From contig NZ_BLLN01000005.1 of NCBI RefSeq assembly GCF_011170125.1, positions 1,054,001 to 1,118,000 of the forward strand: a stretch of DNA of 64,000 nucleotides. Reading direction: 5' to 3'. Below, in pieces: positions 44,437 through 52,766 of this stretch. Source of the DNA: Streptomyces diastaticus subsp. diastaticus (GTDB lineage: Bacteria; Actinomycetota; Actinomycetes; Streptomycetales; Streptomycetaceae). The position numbers and the translations under genes are program-made. Every line of letters begins with the position of its first letter. Position 1 is the first letter of the stretch. The notes beneath the pieces are model-generated. The model did not search any database, was not told the origin of the DNA, and was given only the letters and a program-made list of their open reading frames with translations.

Positions 44437-44552
44437 GCCCGATCGGCGAAGTCCACCCCCGCACCCCCCGCTCCCAGGCACGATGTCCCCAGCGCCCCCG
44501 CGCCGCACCCCACGCGGAGCGCTCACCCGGGCGATGATCGAGGAGTAACACC

Positions 44553-45842
44553 GTGACCCAGGCAGCCATCGACCTAGGCCGCTTAGCCGGCCGGGACGTG
44601 GGCCGCGCGGCGAGACTGACGGCCGAGGCGCACGCGGCAGCCCTCTCGGGCAAGGCGCCGGCCGTCCCGCCCCGCCCGGAGATAGGCGCGTCCTGGGAGC
44701 GCATGTTGCGCCGGGGGGTCGACCCGGAGCGGGCGGTCCGTCCTCGCCCGCTCTCCTCGACGGAGCTGGCCGAGCGTCGGCAGCGCTCGCACCTGGCCGA
44801 GGTGCTGCCGCTGCTGCGGGACGGCCTGGTCTCGGTGGCGGAGTCGGCGCAGCACGTCATGGTGGTGTGCGACGCGGACGGCGTCGTGCTGTGGCGGGAG
44901 GGCCATCAGGCCGTGCTGCGCCACGCGGACGCGATAGGTCTGGCCCCGGGTACCGACTGGCGCGAGGCCACCTCGGGCACCAACGGCCTCGGCACCCCGC
45001 TGGTGGCGCGCCGGCCGGTTCAGGTCTTCTCCGCCGAGCACTTCGTCCGCACCCATCACCGGTGGACGTGTTCGGGGGCCCCGATCACCGATCCGCGCGA
45101 CGGCCGGCTGCTGGGCGTGGTCGACGTGAGCGGCCTGCTGGACACCCTGCACCCGGCGATGCTGAAGCTGGTGGAGTCGGTGGCGAAGCTGGCCGAGGCG
45201 GAGCTGCGCGCCCGCCATCTGCGGAGCCTGGAGCGGCTGCGTTCGGTCTCGGCGCCGCTGCTGGCGCGGATCGGCGGGCGGGCCGTGGCGGTGGACGAGA
45301 CGGGCTGGGTCGCGGCGGTGACCGGGATGGCGCCGGTGGACCGGCTGCCGCTGCCCCGCAGGCTGAGCGCCGGCCCGGTCCGACTGAGCCCGCTCGGGCT
45401 CTGCTCGGCCGAGCCGCTGCCCGGTGGCTGGTTGCTGCGCCCGGCCGCCCGACCGCGTCCGGGGGCGGCCCGGCTGTCACTGGACCTGTCGGAGCCGGGG
45501 AGGCCGTCGCTGACGGTGGCGGGCGGGATCGGCTCGTGGACGCACGACCTCTCCCCCCGCCACGCCGAGCTGCTGTTCCTGCTGGCGGGTGAGGAGGCGG
45601 GCACCTCGGCCGCGGCTCTGGCCGAGGCGGTCTTCGGGGACCCGGGCCGCCGGGTGACGGTCCGGGCGGAGCTGTCGCGGATGCGGCGCTACCTGGGCGA
45701 GCTGCTGGAGCACCGCCCCTACCGCTTCCGGGAGGGCACCGGCGTGGAGGTGGTGCTCCCCGAGGACCGGTCGGCGCTGCTGCCGCACTCGCTGGCCCCG
45801 GCGGTGGTGCGGGCCCGCGCGGAGGCGGCGCCGCGCCGCTGA
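44553..45842 (+). CDS. GAF-domain transcriptional regulator (AcoR-like N-terminal layout)
   Basis: A 429-residue regulator. The N-terminal part (PEIGASWERMLRRGVDPERAV) and GAF domain (about residues 85-215: VMVVCDADGVVLWREGH, GTDWREATSGTNGLGTPLVARRPVQVFSAEHFV, DGRLLGVVDVSGL) match AcoR-type activators, but the sigma-54 AAA+ domain is absent. The C-terminus has a winged helix-like region (LSPRHAELLFLLAGEEAGTSAAALAEAVFGDPGRRVTVRAELSRMRRYL). In Streptomyces such proteins commonly activate alcohol or aldehyde dehydrogenase genes; none is adjacent here. GTG at 44553 follows GAGGAG. Confidence 0.88.
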   Translation: MTQAAIDLGRLAGRDVGRAARLTAEAHAAALSGKAPAVPPRPEIGASWERMLRRGVDPERAVRPRPLSSTELAERRQRSHLAEVLPLLRDGLVSVAESAQHVMVVCDADGVVLWREGHQAVLRHADAIGLAPGTDWREATSGTNGLGTPLVARRPVQVFSAEHFVRTHHRWTCSGAPITDPRDGRLLGVVDVSGLLDTLHPAMLKLVESVAKLAEAELRARHLRSLERLRSVSAPLLARIGGRAVAVDETGWVAAVTGMAPVDRLPLPRRLSAGPVRLSPLGLCSAEPLPGGWLLRPAARPRPGAARLSLDLSEPGRPSLTVAGGIGSWTHDLSPRHAELLFLLAGEEAGTSAAALAEAVFGDPGRRVTVRAELSRMRRYLGELLEHRPYRFREGTGVEVVLPEDRSALLPHSLAPAVVRARAEAAPRR

Positions 45843-45906
45843 GCCTGGCGTGGGCCGGGCGGGAGGCGGGTCGGGGGACGGGCGGGGCGCATGGTTGCCT
45901 GGTCGT

Positions 45907-46542
45907 ATGAGCATCACCGTGACCACCTGGTATCTGGAACAGACCTCCGCCGCGGACCTGCGGCCCGCCACCTCGGCGCGTGCCGCCGCCGCGGGCCGGG
46001 CCGCCGAGGGCCCGCTGATCATGCGGGCCGAGACTCCTTCCCCGGAGTTCAGCCGCTTCCTGTACGCCTCGGTCGGCCAGGACATCCGCTGGACGGACCG
46101 GCTGTCGATGAGCTGGGCGGAGTGGGAGCGGGCGGTCTGCCGCCCCGAGGTGGAGACCTGGGTGGCCTACGACCGGGGGACGCCCGCCGGGTACGCGGAG
46201 CTGGAGGCGGCCACGGACGGCTCGGTGGAGATCGTGTACTTCGGGCTGATCCCCGCCTTCCGGGGGCGGGGCATCGGTGGGCCGCTGCTGTCGGAGGCGG
46301 TGGCGCGCGCCTGGGACCTCGGTGAGCGGCGGGAGGGCTTCGTGCCGACGAAGCGGGTGTGGCTGCACACCTGCAGCAAGGACGGGCCGCACGCGATGGA
46401 CAACTACCTGCGGCGCGGTTTCCGGCTGTACCGCACCGAGACCGCCGAGGAGGACGAGGTGGCCACGCCCGGCCCGTGGCCGGACGCGGGGCCGCTGCCG
46501 TACGACGGCGAGACGGCCGGGCGGCCGGTCGCCGGAGACTGA
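45907..46542 (+). CDS. GNAT-family N-acetyltransferase
   Basis: A 211-residue protein with a GNAT core: WVAYDRGTPAGYAELEA, VEIVYFGLIPAFRGRGIGGPLLSEAVARAWDLG (acetyl-CoA-binding RxxGxG), and LHTCSKDGPHAMDNYLRRGFRLYRTE. The N-terminal 65 residues (ATSARAAAAGRAAEGPL and around) are extra to the minimal fold. ATG at 45907. The substrate is unknown; the downstream hairpin separates it from the sulfur operon. Confidence 0.9.
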   Translation: MSITVTTWYLEQTSAADLRPATSARAAAAGRAAEGPLIMRAETPSPEFSRFLYASVGQDIRWTDRLSMSWAEWERAVCRPEVETWVAYDRGTPAGYAELEAATDGSVEIVYFGLIPAFRGRGIGGPLLSEAVARAWDLGERREGFVPTKRVWLHTCSKDGPHAMDNYLRRGFRLYRTETAEEDEVATPGPWPDAGPLPYDGETAGRPVAGD

Positions 46543-46639
46543 CGCCGCGTCAGGAACGGGCTGTCCGGCACCGCGTGACCGATACATCCGTAACACCCCT
46601 GTTCGACCGGGCGCCCCGCCGGTCGCCACCTCCCCCACT

Positions 46640-46674
46640 GACACCCTTGTCCCACGATTCGGGACAAGGGTGTC
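46640..46674 (+). terminator. Perfect 14-bp hairpin after the GNAT gene
   Basis: Arms 46640-46653 and 46661-46674 (GACACCCTTGTCCC / GGGACAAGGGTGTC), loop ACGATTC, then CGCATTTT. It ends the GNAT transcript and sits directly before the presumed promoter of the sulfur operon (TACAGT at 46687-46692 could be its -10). A regulatory role of the dyad as an operator cannot be excluded. Confidence 0.75.
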
Positions 46675-46727
46675 CGCATTTTGGATTACAGTGGACTGCC
46701 GCGAGAGGGCCGTGCCACGCTTCCGTC

Positions 46728-46814
46728 ATGTCTACAGCTGGAACTGCCTTGGTGAGTCGGCGGCACGTCGATCTCGGCCGCATGTCCAGCGCCATCTGTC
46801 GGGCGCGCTGCTAG
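46728..46814 (+). CDS. Leader peptide of the sulfur assimilation operon
   Basis: A 28-residue ORF, ATG at 46728 to TAG at 46814, with the sequence pattern SRRHVDLGRMSSAICRARC before the stop. Actinobacterial sulfite reductase operons are known to carry such leader peptides (RxHxDLxRxxSAxCR), with Cys near the end. Two of the last five codons are Cys, suggesting cysteine-dependent translational attenuation of the genes downstream. No ribosome site is clear, so translation may be near-leaderless. A short hairpin (46866-46871 / 46876-46881) lies between it and the sulfite reductase start. Confidence 0.85.
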   Translation: MSTAGTALVSRRHVDLGRMSSAICRARC

Positions 46815-46938
46815 CCCCTGCAGCACCAGCCCCACCCCCCTTTCCCAGCCCGGCCCGCACCACGTCGCGCACGCCTGCGCGCTCGCACGTATGCCCAGGT
46901 CAGAGCCGCTTCCTGCTGTCCCGAAGGACGTACCATCC

Positions 46939-48636
46939 ATGGCCGCAACCTCGCAGGACCCCGCTGCCGCCACGCCGCGCCGCAAGGCGGGCCGCCACCG
47001 TGGAGAAGGTCAGTGGGCCGTGGGTCACTTCACCCCGCTGAACGGCAACGAACAGTTCAAGAAGGATGACGACGGTCTCAATGTGCGGACACGTATTGAG
47101 ACGATCTACTCCAAGCGCGGTTTCGACTCCATCGACCCCAACGACCTGCGCGGCCGCATGCGCTGGTGGGGTCTGTACACCCAGCGCCGGCCCGGCATCG
47201 ACGGCGGCAAGACGGCCGTACTGGCGCCGGAGGAGCTGGACGACGAGTACTTCATGCTCCGCGTGCGGGTCGACGGCGGCCGCCTGACGACCAGGCAACT
47301 ACGGGTGGTCGGGGAGATCTCCCAGGAGTTCGCCCGGGGCACCGCCGACATCACCGACCGGCAGAACATCCAGTACCACTGGATCCGCATCGAGGACGTC
47401 CCCGAGATCTGGAACCGGCTGGAGGCCGTCGGCCTGTCGACCACCGAGGCGTGCGGTGACACCCCGCGCGTCATCCTCGGCTCGCCGGTCGCCGGGATCG
47501 CCGAGGACGAGATCGTCGACGGCTCCTGGGCCGTCGACGAGATCCAGCGCCGCGTCATCGGCAACCCGGCCTTCTCCAACCTGCCCCGCAAGTTCAAGTC
47601 GGCGATCTCCGGCTCACCGCTGCTGGACGTCGCCCACGAGATCAACGACGTCTCCTTCGTCGGGGTCCGCCACCCCGAGCTGGGCCCCGGCTTCGACCTG
47701 TGGGTCGGCGGCGGCCTCTCCACCAACCCCAAGATCGGCCGGCGCCTCGGCGCCTGGGTGCCGCTGGAGGAGGTGCCCGAGGTCTTCGAGGGTGTCATCT
47801 CCATCTTCCGCGACCACGGCTACCGCCGCCTGCGCAACCGCGCCCGCCTGAAGTTCCTCCTCGCCGACTGGGGCACCGAGAAGTTCCGCCGGGTCCTGGA
47901 GGAGGACTACCTCGGCCGCCGGCTCACCGACGGCCCCGCCCCCGAGCAGCCGGTGGCCCGCTGGCGCGACCACATCGGCGTCCACCGGCAGCGGGACGGC
48001 CGCTACTACGTCGGCTTCGCCCCGCGCGTCGGCCGCGTCGACGGCGCCACCCTCACCAAGATCGCCGAGCTGGCGGAGGCGCACGGCTCCGGCCGCCTGC
48101 GCACCACCGTCGAGCAGAAGATGATCGTGCTCGACGTCGAGGAGGACCAGGTCGCCCCGCTCAGCGCCGGCCTGGAGGCACTCGGCCTGGCGACCACCCC
48201 CTCGCCGTTCCGGCGCGGCACGATGGCCTGCACCGGCATCGAGTTCTGCAAGCTGGCCATCGTCGAGACCAAGGCGCGCGGCGCCGCGCTCATCGACGAA
48301 CTGGAACGCCGCATCCCGGAGTTCGACGAGCCGATCACCATCAACCTGAACGGCTGCCCGAACGCCTGCGCCCGCATCCAGGTCGCCGACATCGGCCTCA
48401 AGGGCCAGCTCGTGACCGGCCCCGACGGGCAGCAGGTCGAGGGGTTCCAGGTGCACCTGGGCGGGGCGCTCGGACTGGAGGCCGGGTTCGGCCGCAAGGT
48501 GCGCGGGCTGAAGGTCACCGCCGACGAACTCCCCGACTACGTCGAGCGGGTGCTCAAGCGCTTCCAGGAGGAGCGCGAGGACGGCGAGCGGTTCGCGAGC
48601 TGGGCCGCCCGGGCCGACGAGGAGGCCCTGTCGTGA
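46939..48636 (+). CDS. sir: Assimilatory sulfite reductase, siroheme [4Fe-4S] (ferredoxin type)
   Basis: A 565-residue reductase converting sulfite to sulfide with six electrons. It has two ferredoxin-like half-domains (RVRVDGGRLTTRQLRVVGEISQEFARG; RDGRYYVGFAPRVGRV) and the siroheme/cluster Cys set CTGIEFCKLA and NLNGCPNAC. DRQNIQYHWIRIEDV is the conserved siroheme-contacting region. ATG at 46939 follows GAAGGA. It is the first enzyme gene of a nine- to ten-gene operon and its stop overlaps the next start. It could in principle reduce nitrite, but the operon context settles sulfite. Confidence 0.96.
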   Translation: MAATSQDPAAATPRRKAGRHRGEGQWAVGHFTPLNGNEQFKKDDDGLNVRTRIETIYSKRGFDSIDPNDLRGRMRWWGLYTQRRPGIDGGKTAVLAPEELDDEYFMLRVRVDGGRLTTRQLRVVGEISQEFARGTADITDRQNIQYHWIRIEDVPEIWNRLEAVGLSTTEACGDTPRVILGSPVAGIAEDEIVDGSWAVDEIQRRVIGNPAFSNLPRKFKSAISGSPLLDVAHEINDVSFVGVRHPELGPGFDLWVGGGLSTNPKIGRRLGAWVPLEEVPEVFEGVISIFRDHGYRRLRNRARLKFLLADWGTEKFRRVLEEDYLGRRLTDGPAPEQPVARWRDHIGVHRQRDGRYYVGFAPRVGRVDGATLTKIAELAEAHGSGRLRTTVEQKMIVLDVEEDQVAPLSAGLEALGLATTPSPFRRGTMACTGIEFCKLAIVETKARGAALIDELERRIPEFDEPITINLNGCPNACARIQVADIGLKGQLVTGPDGQQVEGFQVHLGGALGLEAGFGRKVRGLKVTADELPDYVERVLKRFQEEREDGERFASWAARADEEALS

Positions 48637-48815
48637 GCGAGCGCGCCGCCCCCTTCCACTGCCCGTACTGCGGTGACGAGGACCTTCGCCCCGGCGAGCA
48701 GGGCCACGGCGCCTGGGAGTGCGCCGGCTGCAACCGGGCGTTCCAGCTGAAGTTCCTGGGCCTGCTGACCAGCGGGCTCACCCGTGGCACCACCGCAGAG
48801 GGCGAGGCGACATGA
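48633..48815 (+). CDS. cysX: Small zinc-ribbon protein of the cys operon, CysX-like
   Basis: A 60-residue protein whose GTG overlaps the sulfite reductase stop and whose TGA overlaps the cysH ATG. Two CxxC pairs (HCPYCGD and WECAGCNRAF) make a zinc ribbon or a small iron-sulfur site, followed by a helical QLKFLGLL tail. In corynebacteria a small ORF, cysX, sits at this position and has been suggested to be ferredoxin-like; the equivalence is inferred from position and cysteines. Confidence 0.8.
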   Translation: MSERAAPFHCPYCGDEDLRPGEQGHGAWECAGCNRAFQLKFLGLLTSGLTRGTTAEGEAT

Positions 48816-49531
48816 GCGGGACACGCACCGACCCGGCCGGCGCCGGCGAGGCGGAACTGCGGGCGCTCGCCGAGCGCGCCGGGACCGAGTTGGAGGAAGC
48901 GGCCGCGCCGGAGATCGTGCGCTGGGCCGCCGACACCTTCGGCGAGCGGTTCTGCGTCACCTCCTCGATGGAGGACGCGGTCGTCGCCCACCTCACCTCC
49001 CGCGTGCGGCCCGGCGTGGACGTCGTCTTCCTCGACACCGGCTACCACTTCCCGGAGACCATCGGCACCCGCGACGCCGTCGCCGCCGTCCTCGACGTCA
49101 ACGTCCTCACTCTGACGCCCCGCCAGTCCGTGGCCGAGCAGGACGCCGAGTACGGCCCGAGGCTGCACGACCGCGACCCCGACCTGTGCTGTGCCCTGCG
49201 CAAGGTCGAGCCGCTGGAGGAGGGCCTGTCCGGGTACGCCGCCTGGGCGACCGGGCTGCGCCGCGACGAGTCGCCGACCCGCGCGGACACCCCGGTCGTC
49301 GGCTGGGACGCGCGCCGCCGCAAGGTCAAGGTCTCCCCCATCGCCCGCTGGACCCAGGACGACGTCGACGCGTACGTCGCCCGGTACGGCGTACTCACCA
49401 ACCCGCTGCTCACCGAGGGCTACGCCTCCGTCGGCTGCGCCCCCTGCACCCGCCGCGTGGCGGCCGGGGAGGACGCACGGTCCGGACGGTGGGCGGGCAC
49501 CGGCAAGACCGAGTGCGGGCTGCACGGCTGA
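48812..49531 (+). CDS. cysH: Phosphoadenylyl-/adenylyl-sulfate reductase
   Basis: A 239-residue reductase making sulfite from APS or PAPS. The PP-loop region is VTSSMEDAVVAHL. The four cysteines of the [4Fe-4S]-containing APS-type enzymes are present as DLCCALRKVEPL and VGCAPCTR, and the catalytic ECGLHG ends the protein. The paired Cys motifs point to APS reduction, although a CysC kinase is also encoded. ATG at 48812 overlaps the preceding stop. Confidence 0.95.
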   Translation: MSGTRTDPAGAGEAELRALAERAGTELEEAAAPEIVRWAADTFGERFCVTSSMEDAVVAHLTSRVRPGVDVVFLDTGYHFPETIGTRDAVAAVLDVNVLTLTPRQSVAEQDAEYGPRLHDRDPDLCCALRKVEPLEEGLSGYAAWATGLRRDESPTRADTPVVGWDARRRKVKVSPIARWTQDDVDAYVARYGVLTNPLLTEGYASVGCAPCTRRVAAGEDARSGRWAGTGKTECGLHG

Positions 49532-49621
49532 GCCATGACCACCACCGACGTACCGCCCGGCAGGGCGGCGACCTCGCAGATCCATCCCCCGCAGCGACAT
49601 CCGCAGAGGCAGGAGAAGAAC

Positions 49622-50200
49622 GTGACGGGAGCCACCGTCTGGCTCACCGGTCTGCCGAGCGCCGGCAAGACCACCCTGGCCCGGGAACTGGCGGCGCTGC
49701 TCGCCGCCGGCGGCCACCGCACCGAGGTGCTCGACGGCGACGAGGTCCGTACCTTCCTCTCGGCCGGCCTCGGCTTCGGCAGGGCCGACCGGGACACCAA
49801 CGTCCAGCGCATCGGCTTCGTCGCCGAACTCCTCGCCTCCCACGGCGTGACCGTGCTGGTCCCGGTCATCGCGCCGTACGCGCAGAGCCGGGCGGCCGTC
49901 CGCGAGCGGCACGCCGAGAACGGCACGCCGTACCTGGAGGTGCACGTCGCCACCCCGGTGGAGGTCTGCGCCGAACGCGACGTGAAGGGCCTGTACGCAC
50001 GCCAGGCGGCGGGCGAGATCAGCGGCCTGACCGGGGTGGACGACCCCTACGAGGCGCCCGAGGCGCCCGATCTGCGGATCGAGACGCACACCTCGACGGT
50101 CGCCGAGTCGGCCGAGTCCCTGCGGGCACTGCTGGCCGGCCTCGGGCTGCTCGCCCCCGGGCGGCCGTCCGGCTCCGACGACGAAAGGCTCAGCGCATGA
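49622..50200 (+). CDS. cysC: Adenylyl-sulfate kinase
   Basis: About 192 residues. The P-loop is GLPSAGKTT, followed by [39 protein letters not shown] and IAPYAQSR, all standard for APS kinase, which makes PAPS. GTG at 49622 is preferred because AGGAGAAGAAC precedes it and it matches family length; ATG at 49535 would add 29 residues with no ribosome site. The stop overlaps the cysD ATG. With a CysH that looks APS-specific, CysC probably serves sulfotransferase needs as well. Confidence 0.92.
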   Translation: MTGATVWLTGLPSAGKTTLARELAALLAAGGHRTEVLDGDEVRTFLSAGLGFGRADRDTNVQRIGFVAELLASHGVTVLVPVIAPYAQSRAAVRERHAENGTPYLEVHVATPVEVCAERDVKGLYARQAAGEISGLTGVDDPYEAPEAPDLRIETHTSTVAESAESLRALLAGLGLLAPGRPSGSDDERLSA

Positions 50201-51138
50201 CCACCGTCACCTCCTCCTCGCGGGCCACCGGCCCCGAGACCCCGTACGCGCTGAGCCACCTGGACGCGCTGGAGTCGGAGGCCGTGCACATCTTCCGGGA
50301 AGTGGCGGGCGAGTTCGAGCGTCCGGTGATCCTCTTCTCGGGCGGCAAGGACTCCATCGTCATGCTGCACCTGGCGCTGAAGGCGTTCGCCCCGGCGCCG
50401 GTGCCCTTCTCGCTGCTGCACGTCGACACCGGTCACAACTTCCCCGAGGTGCTGGCCTACCGGGACCGCGCGGTGGCCCGGCACGGGCTGCGGCTGCACG
50501 TCGCCTCGGTGCAGGAGTACATCGACGCGGGCACTCTGCGCGAGCGCCCCGACGGCACCCGCAACCCGCTCCAGACCGTGCCGCTGACCGACGCCATCCG
50601 CGAGCACCGCTTCGACGCGGTCTTCGGCGGCGGGCGCCGCGACGAGGAGAAGGCCCGCGCCAAGGAGCGCGTCTTCTCGCTGCGCGACGAGTTCTCCCAG
50701 TGGGACCCGCGCCGCCAGCGCCCCGAGCTGTGGCAGCTCTACAACGGCCGCCACGCACCCGGCGAGCACGTCCGCGTCTTCCCCCTCTCCAACTGGACCG
50801 AGCTGGACGTCTGGCAGTACATCGCCCGGGAGTCGATCGAACTGCCGGAGATCTACTTCGCCCACCGGCGGCCGGTGTTCCGCCGCGGCGGCATGTGGCT
50901 GACGGCCGGCGAGTGGGGCGGCCCGAAGGACGACGAGCCGGTCGAGACCCGCCTGGTGCGCTACCGCACCGTCGGCGACATGTCCTGCACCGGCGCCGTC
51001 GACTCCGACGCCACCACGCTGGACGCCGTCATCACCGAGATCGCCGCCTCCCGCCTCACCGAGCGGGGTGCGACCCGCGCCGACGACAAGCTGTCGGAGG
51101 CCGCCATGGAGGACCGCAAGCGCGAGGGGTACTTCTGA
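50197..51138 (+). CDS. cysD: Sulfate adenylyltransferase subunit 2
   Basis: A 313-residue ATP sulfurylase catalytic subunit. The PP-loop is [16 protein letters not shown], followed by [53 protein letters not shown] and [14 protein letters not shown] at 50197 overlaps the cysC stop by four bases. Confidence 0.97.
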   Translation: MTTVTSSSRATGPETPYALSHLDALESEAVHIFREVAGEFERPVILFSGGKDSIVMLHLALKAFAPAPVPFSLLHVDTGHNFPEVLAYRDRAVARHGLRLHVASVQEYIDAGTLRERPDGTRNPLQTVPLTDAIREHRFDAVFGGGRRDEEKARAKERVFSLRDEFSQWDPRRQRPELWQLYNGRHAPGEHVRVFPLSNWTELDVWQYIARESIELPEIYFAHRRPVFRRGGMWLTAGEWGGPKDDEPVETRLVRYRTVGDMSCTGAVDSDATTLDAVITEIAASRLTERGATRADDKLSEAAMEDRKREGYF

Positions 51139-51140
51139 CC

Positions 51141-52484
51141 GTGACCACCACCACCGCCGAGCAGCTCTCGGCCACCACCCTCCTGCGGTTCGCCACCGCC
51201 GGTTCCGTCGACGACGGCAAGTCCACGCTGGTCGGGCGGCTGCTGCACGACTCCAAGTCGGTCCTCACCGACCAGTTGGAGGCCGTGGAGGCCGCCTCGC
51301 TCAGCCGCGGCCACGAGGGCCCGGACCTGGCGCTGCTCACCGACGGCCTGCGCGCCGAGCGCGAGCAGGGCATCACCATCGACGTGGCCTACCGCTACTT
51401 CGCCACACCCCGGCGCCGGTTCATCCTCGCCGACACCCCGGGCCACGTGCAGTACACCCGCAACATGGTCACCGGCGCCTCCACCGCCGAACTGGCCGTG
51501 GTGCTGGTCGACGCGCGCAACGGCGTGGTCGAGCAGACTCGCCGGCACGCCGCCGTGGCCGCCCTGCTGCGGGTGCCGCACGTCGTCCTGGCCGTCAACA
51601 AGATGGACCTGGTCGACTACGCCGAACCGGTCTACACGGCCATCGCCGAGGAGTTCACCACGTACGCCACCTCGCTGGGCGTGCCGGAGGTGACCATCAT
51701 CCCGATCTCGGCGCTGGCCGGGGACAACGTGGTGGAGCCCTCGGCCCGGATGGACTGGTACGCCGGCCCGACCGTGCTGGAGCACCTGGAGACCGTCCCG
51801 GTCAGCCACGACCTGACCGCCTGCGCACCGCGCTTCCCGGTGCAGTACGTGATCCGGCCGCAGAGCGCCGAGCACCCCGACTACCGCGGGTACGCGGGCC
51901 AGATCGCCTCGGGCGCGCTGCGGGTCGGCGAGGAGGTCGTGGTGCTGCCGTCCGGGCGGACCAGCACCGTCGCCGCGATCGACGCGCTCGGCGAGCCGAC
52001 CGACATCGCCTGGGCCCCGCAGTCGGTGACGGTCCGTCTCGCCGACGACGTGGACGTCTCCCGGGGCGACCTGATCGCGCCGGCGGCCGAGGCGCCTGAG
52101 CTGACCCGCGAGGTCGAGGCGACCGTCTGCCACGTGGCGGACGCGCCGCTGACCGTCGGCCACCGGGTGCTGCTCAAGCACACCACCCGCACCGTCAAGG
52201 CGATCGTGGAGGCGATCGCCTCGCGGCTCACCCTGGACGACCTCTCCCAGCATCCCGAGCCGGGGCGACTGGAGGCCAACGACATCGGCCGGGTGCGGCT
52301 GCGCACCGCCGAACCGCTGGCGGTGGACGCGTACGCGCTCTCGCGGCGTACCGGATCGTTCCTGCTGATCGACCCGGCGGACGGGACGACGCTCACCGCC
52401 GGAATGGCGGGCGACGCCTTCGCGGGCGGCGACGCCGCCGCGCGGCCGGCCGGCGAGGCCGACGACGAGGGCTGGGACTTCTGA
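51141..52484 (+). CDS. cysN: Sulfate adenylyltransferase subunit 1 (GTPase)
   Basis: A 447-residue EF-Tu-like GTPase that drives the ATP sulfurylase reaction. G motifs are GSVDDGKSTLVGRLL, LADTPGHVQYTRNM, and AVNKMDLVD, with the effector-region EREQGITIDVAYRYF. It has no fused CysC domain, consistent with the separate cysC gene. GTG at 51141 is two bases after the cysD stop. Confidence 0.96.
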   Translation: MTTTTAEQLSATTLLRFATAGSVDDGKSTLVGRLLHDSKSVLTDQLEAVEAASLSRGHEGPDLALLTDGLRAEREQGITIDVAYRYFATPRRRFILADTPGHVQYTRNMVTGASTAELAVVLVDARNGVVEQTRRHAAVAALLRVPHVVLAVNKMDLVDYAEPVYTAIAEEFTTYATSLGVPEVTIIPISALAGDNVVEPSARMDWYAGPTVLEHLETVPVSHDLTACAPRFPVQYVIRPQSAEHPDYRGYAGQIASGALRVGEEVVVLPSGRTSTVAAIDALGEPTDIAWAPQSVTVRLADDVDVSRGDLIAPAAEAPELTREVEATVCHVADAPLTVGHRVLLKHTTRTVKAIVEAIASRLTLDDLSQHPEPGRLEANDIGRVRLRTAEPLAVDAYALSRRTGSFLLIDPADGTTLTAGMAGDAFAGGDAAARPAGEADDEGWDF

Positions 52485-52485
52485 G

Positions 52486-52647
52486 ATGACGACCGACGGC
52501 AGCACCGTGCCGGGTGCGGAACACACCCGGCACGCCGGCCCCCGCTCCTTCGCCGACGTCTACGCGACGTTCGCGAAGGAGGGCGGCCGGGTCGGCAGCG
52601 GGGCGCTCGGCAGCGGACAGGGCGGGGTCGCGCGATGTGCGCGCTGA
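52486..52647 (+). CDS. Possible 53-residue ORF between cysN and ssuA
   Basis: ATG at 52486 starts one base after the cysN stop and runs to TGA at 52647. The sequence contains RSFADVYATFAKEGGR and ends GGVARCAR. Third positions look coding. I do not recognise the family. A 10-bp hairpin (52507-52516 / 52524-52533, loop CGGAACA) is inside it, so the region could instead be an RNA element that adjusts expression of the transporter genes. Confidence 0.4.
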   Translation: MTTDGSTVPGAEHTRHAGPRSFADVYATFAKEGGRVGSGALGSGQGGVARCAR

Positions 52648-52766
52648 CGTACGCGCACCGCTCGCGCGCCCACGCCCCCCACCCGCTCCACCGAAGACCG
52701 CCGACCGCCCGGCCGCCCCGACGACGGGGCCCCTGACCAGCGCCGGGCCTGCGAGAGGACACCTCC

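Noticed and set aside
49535..49621. ATG at 49535 as cysC start
   Set aside because: It lacks a ribosome site and adds 29 polar residues not typical of the family; GTG at 49622 has AGGAGA upstream.
52507..52533. Terminator splitting the sulfur operon after cysN
   Set aside because: The stem is only 10 bp with no U-run and the downstream importer genes fit the same pathway, so read-through is more likely; kept as part of the small-ORF note.
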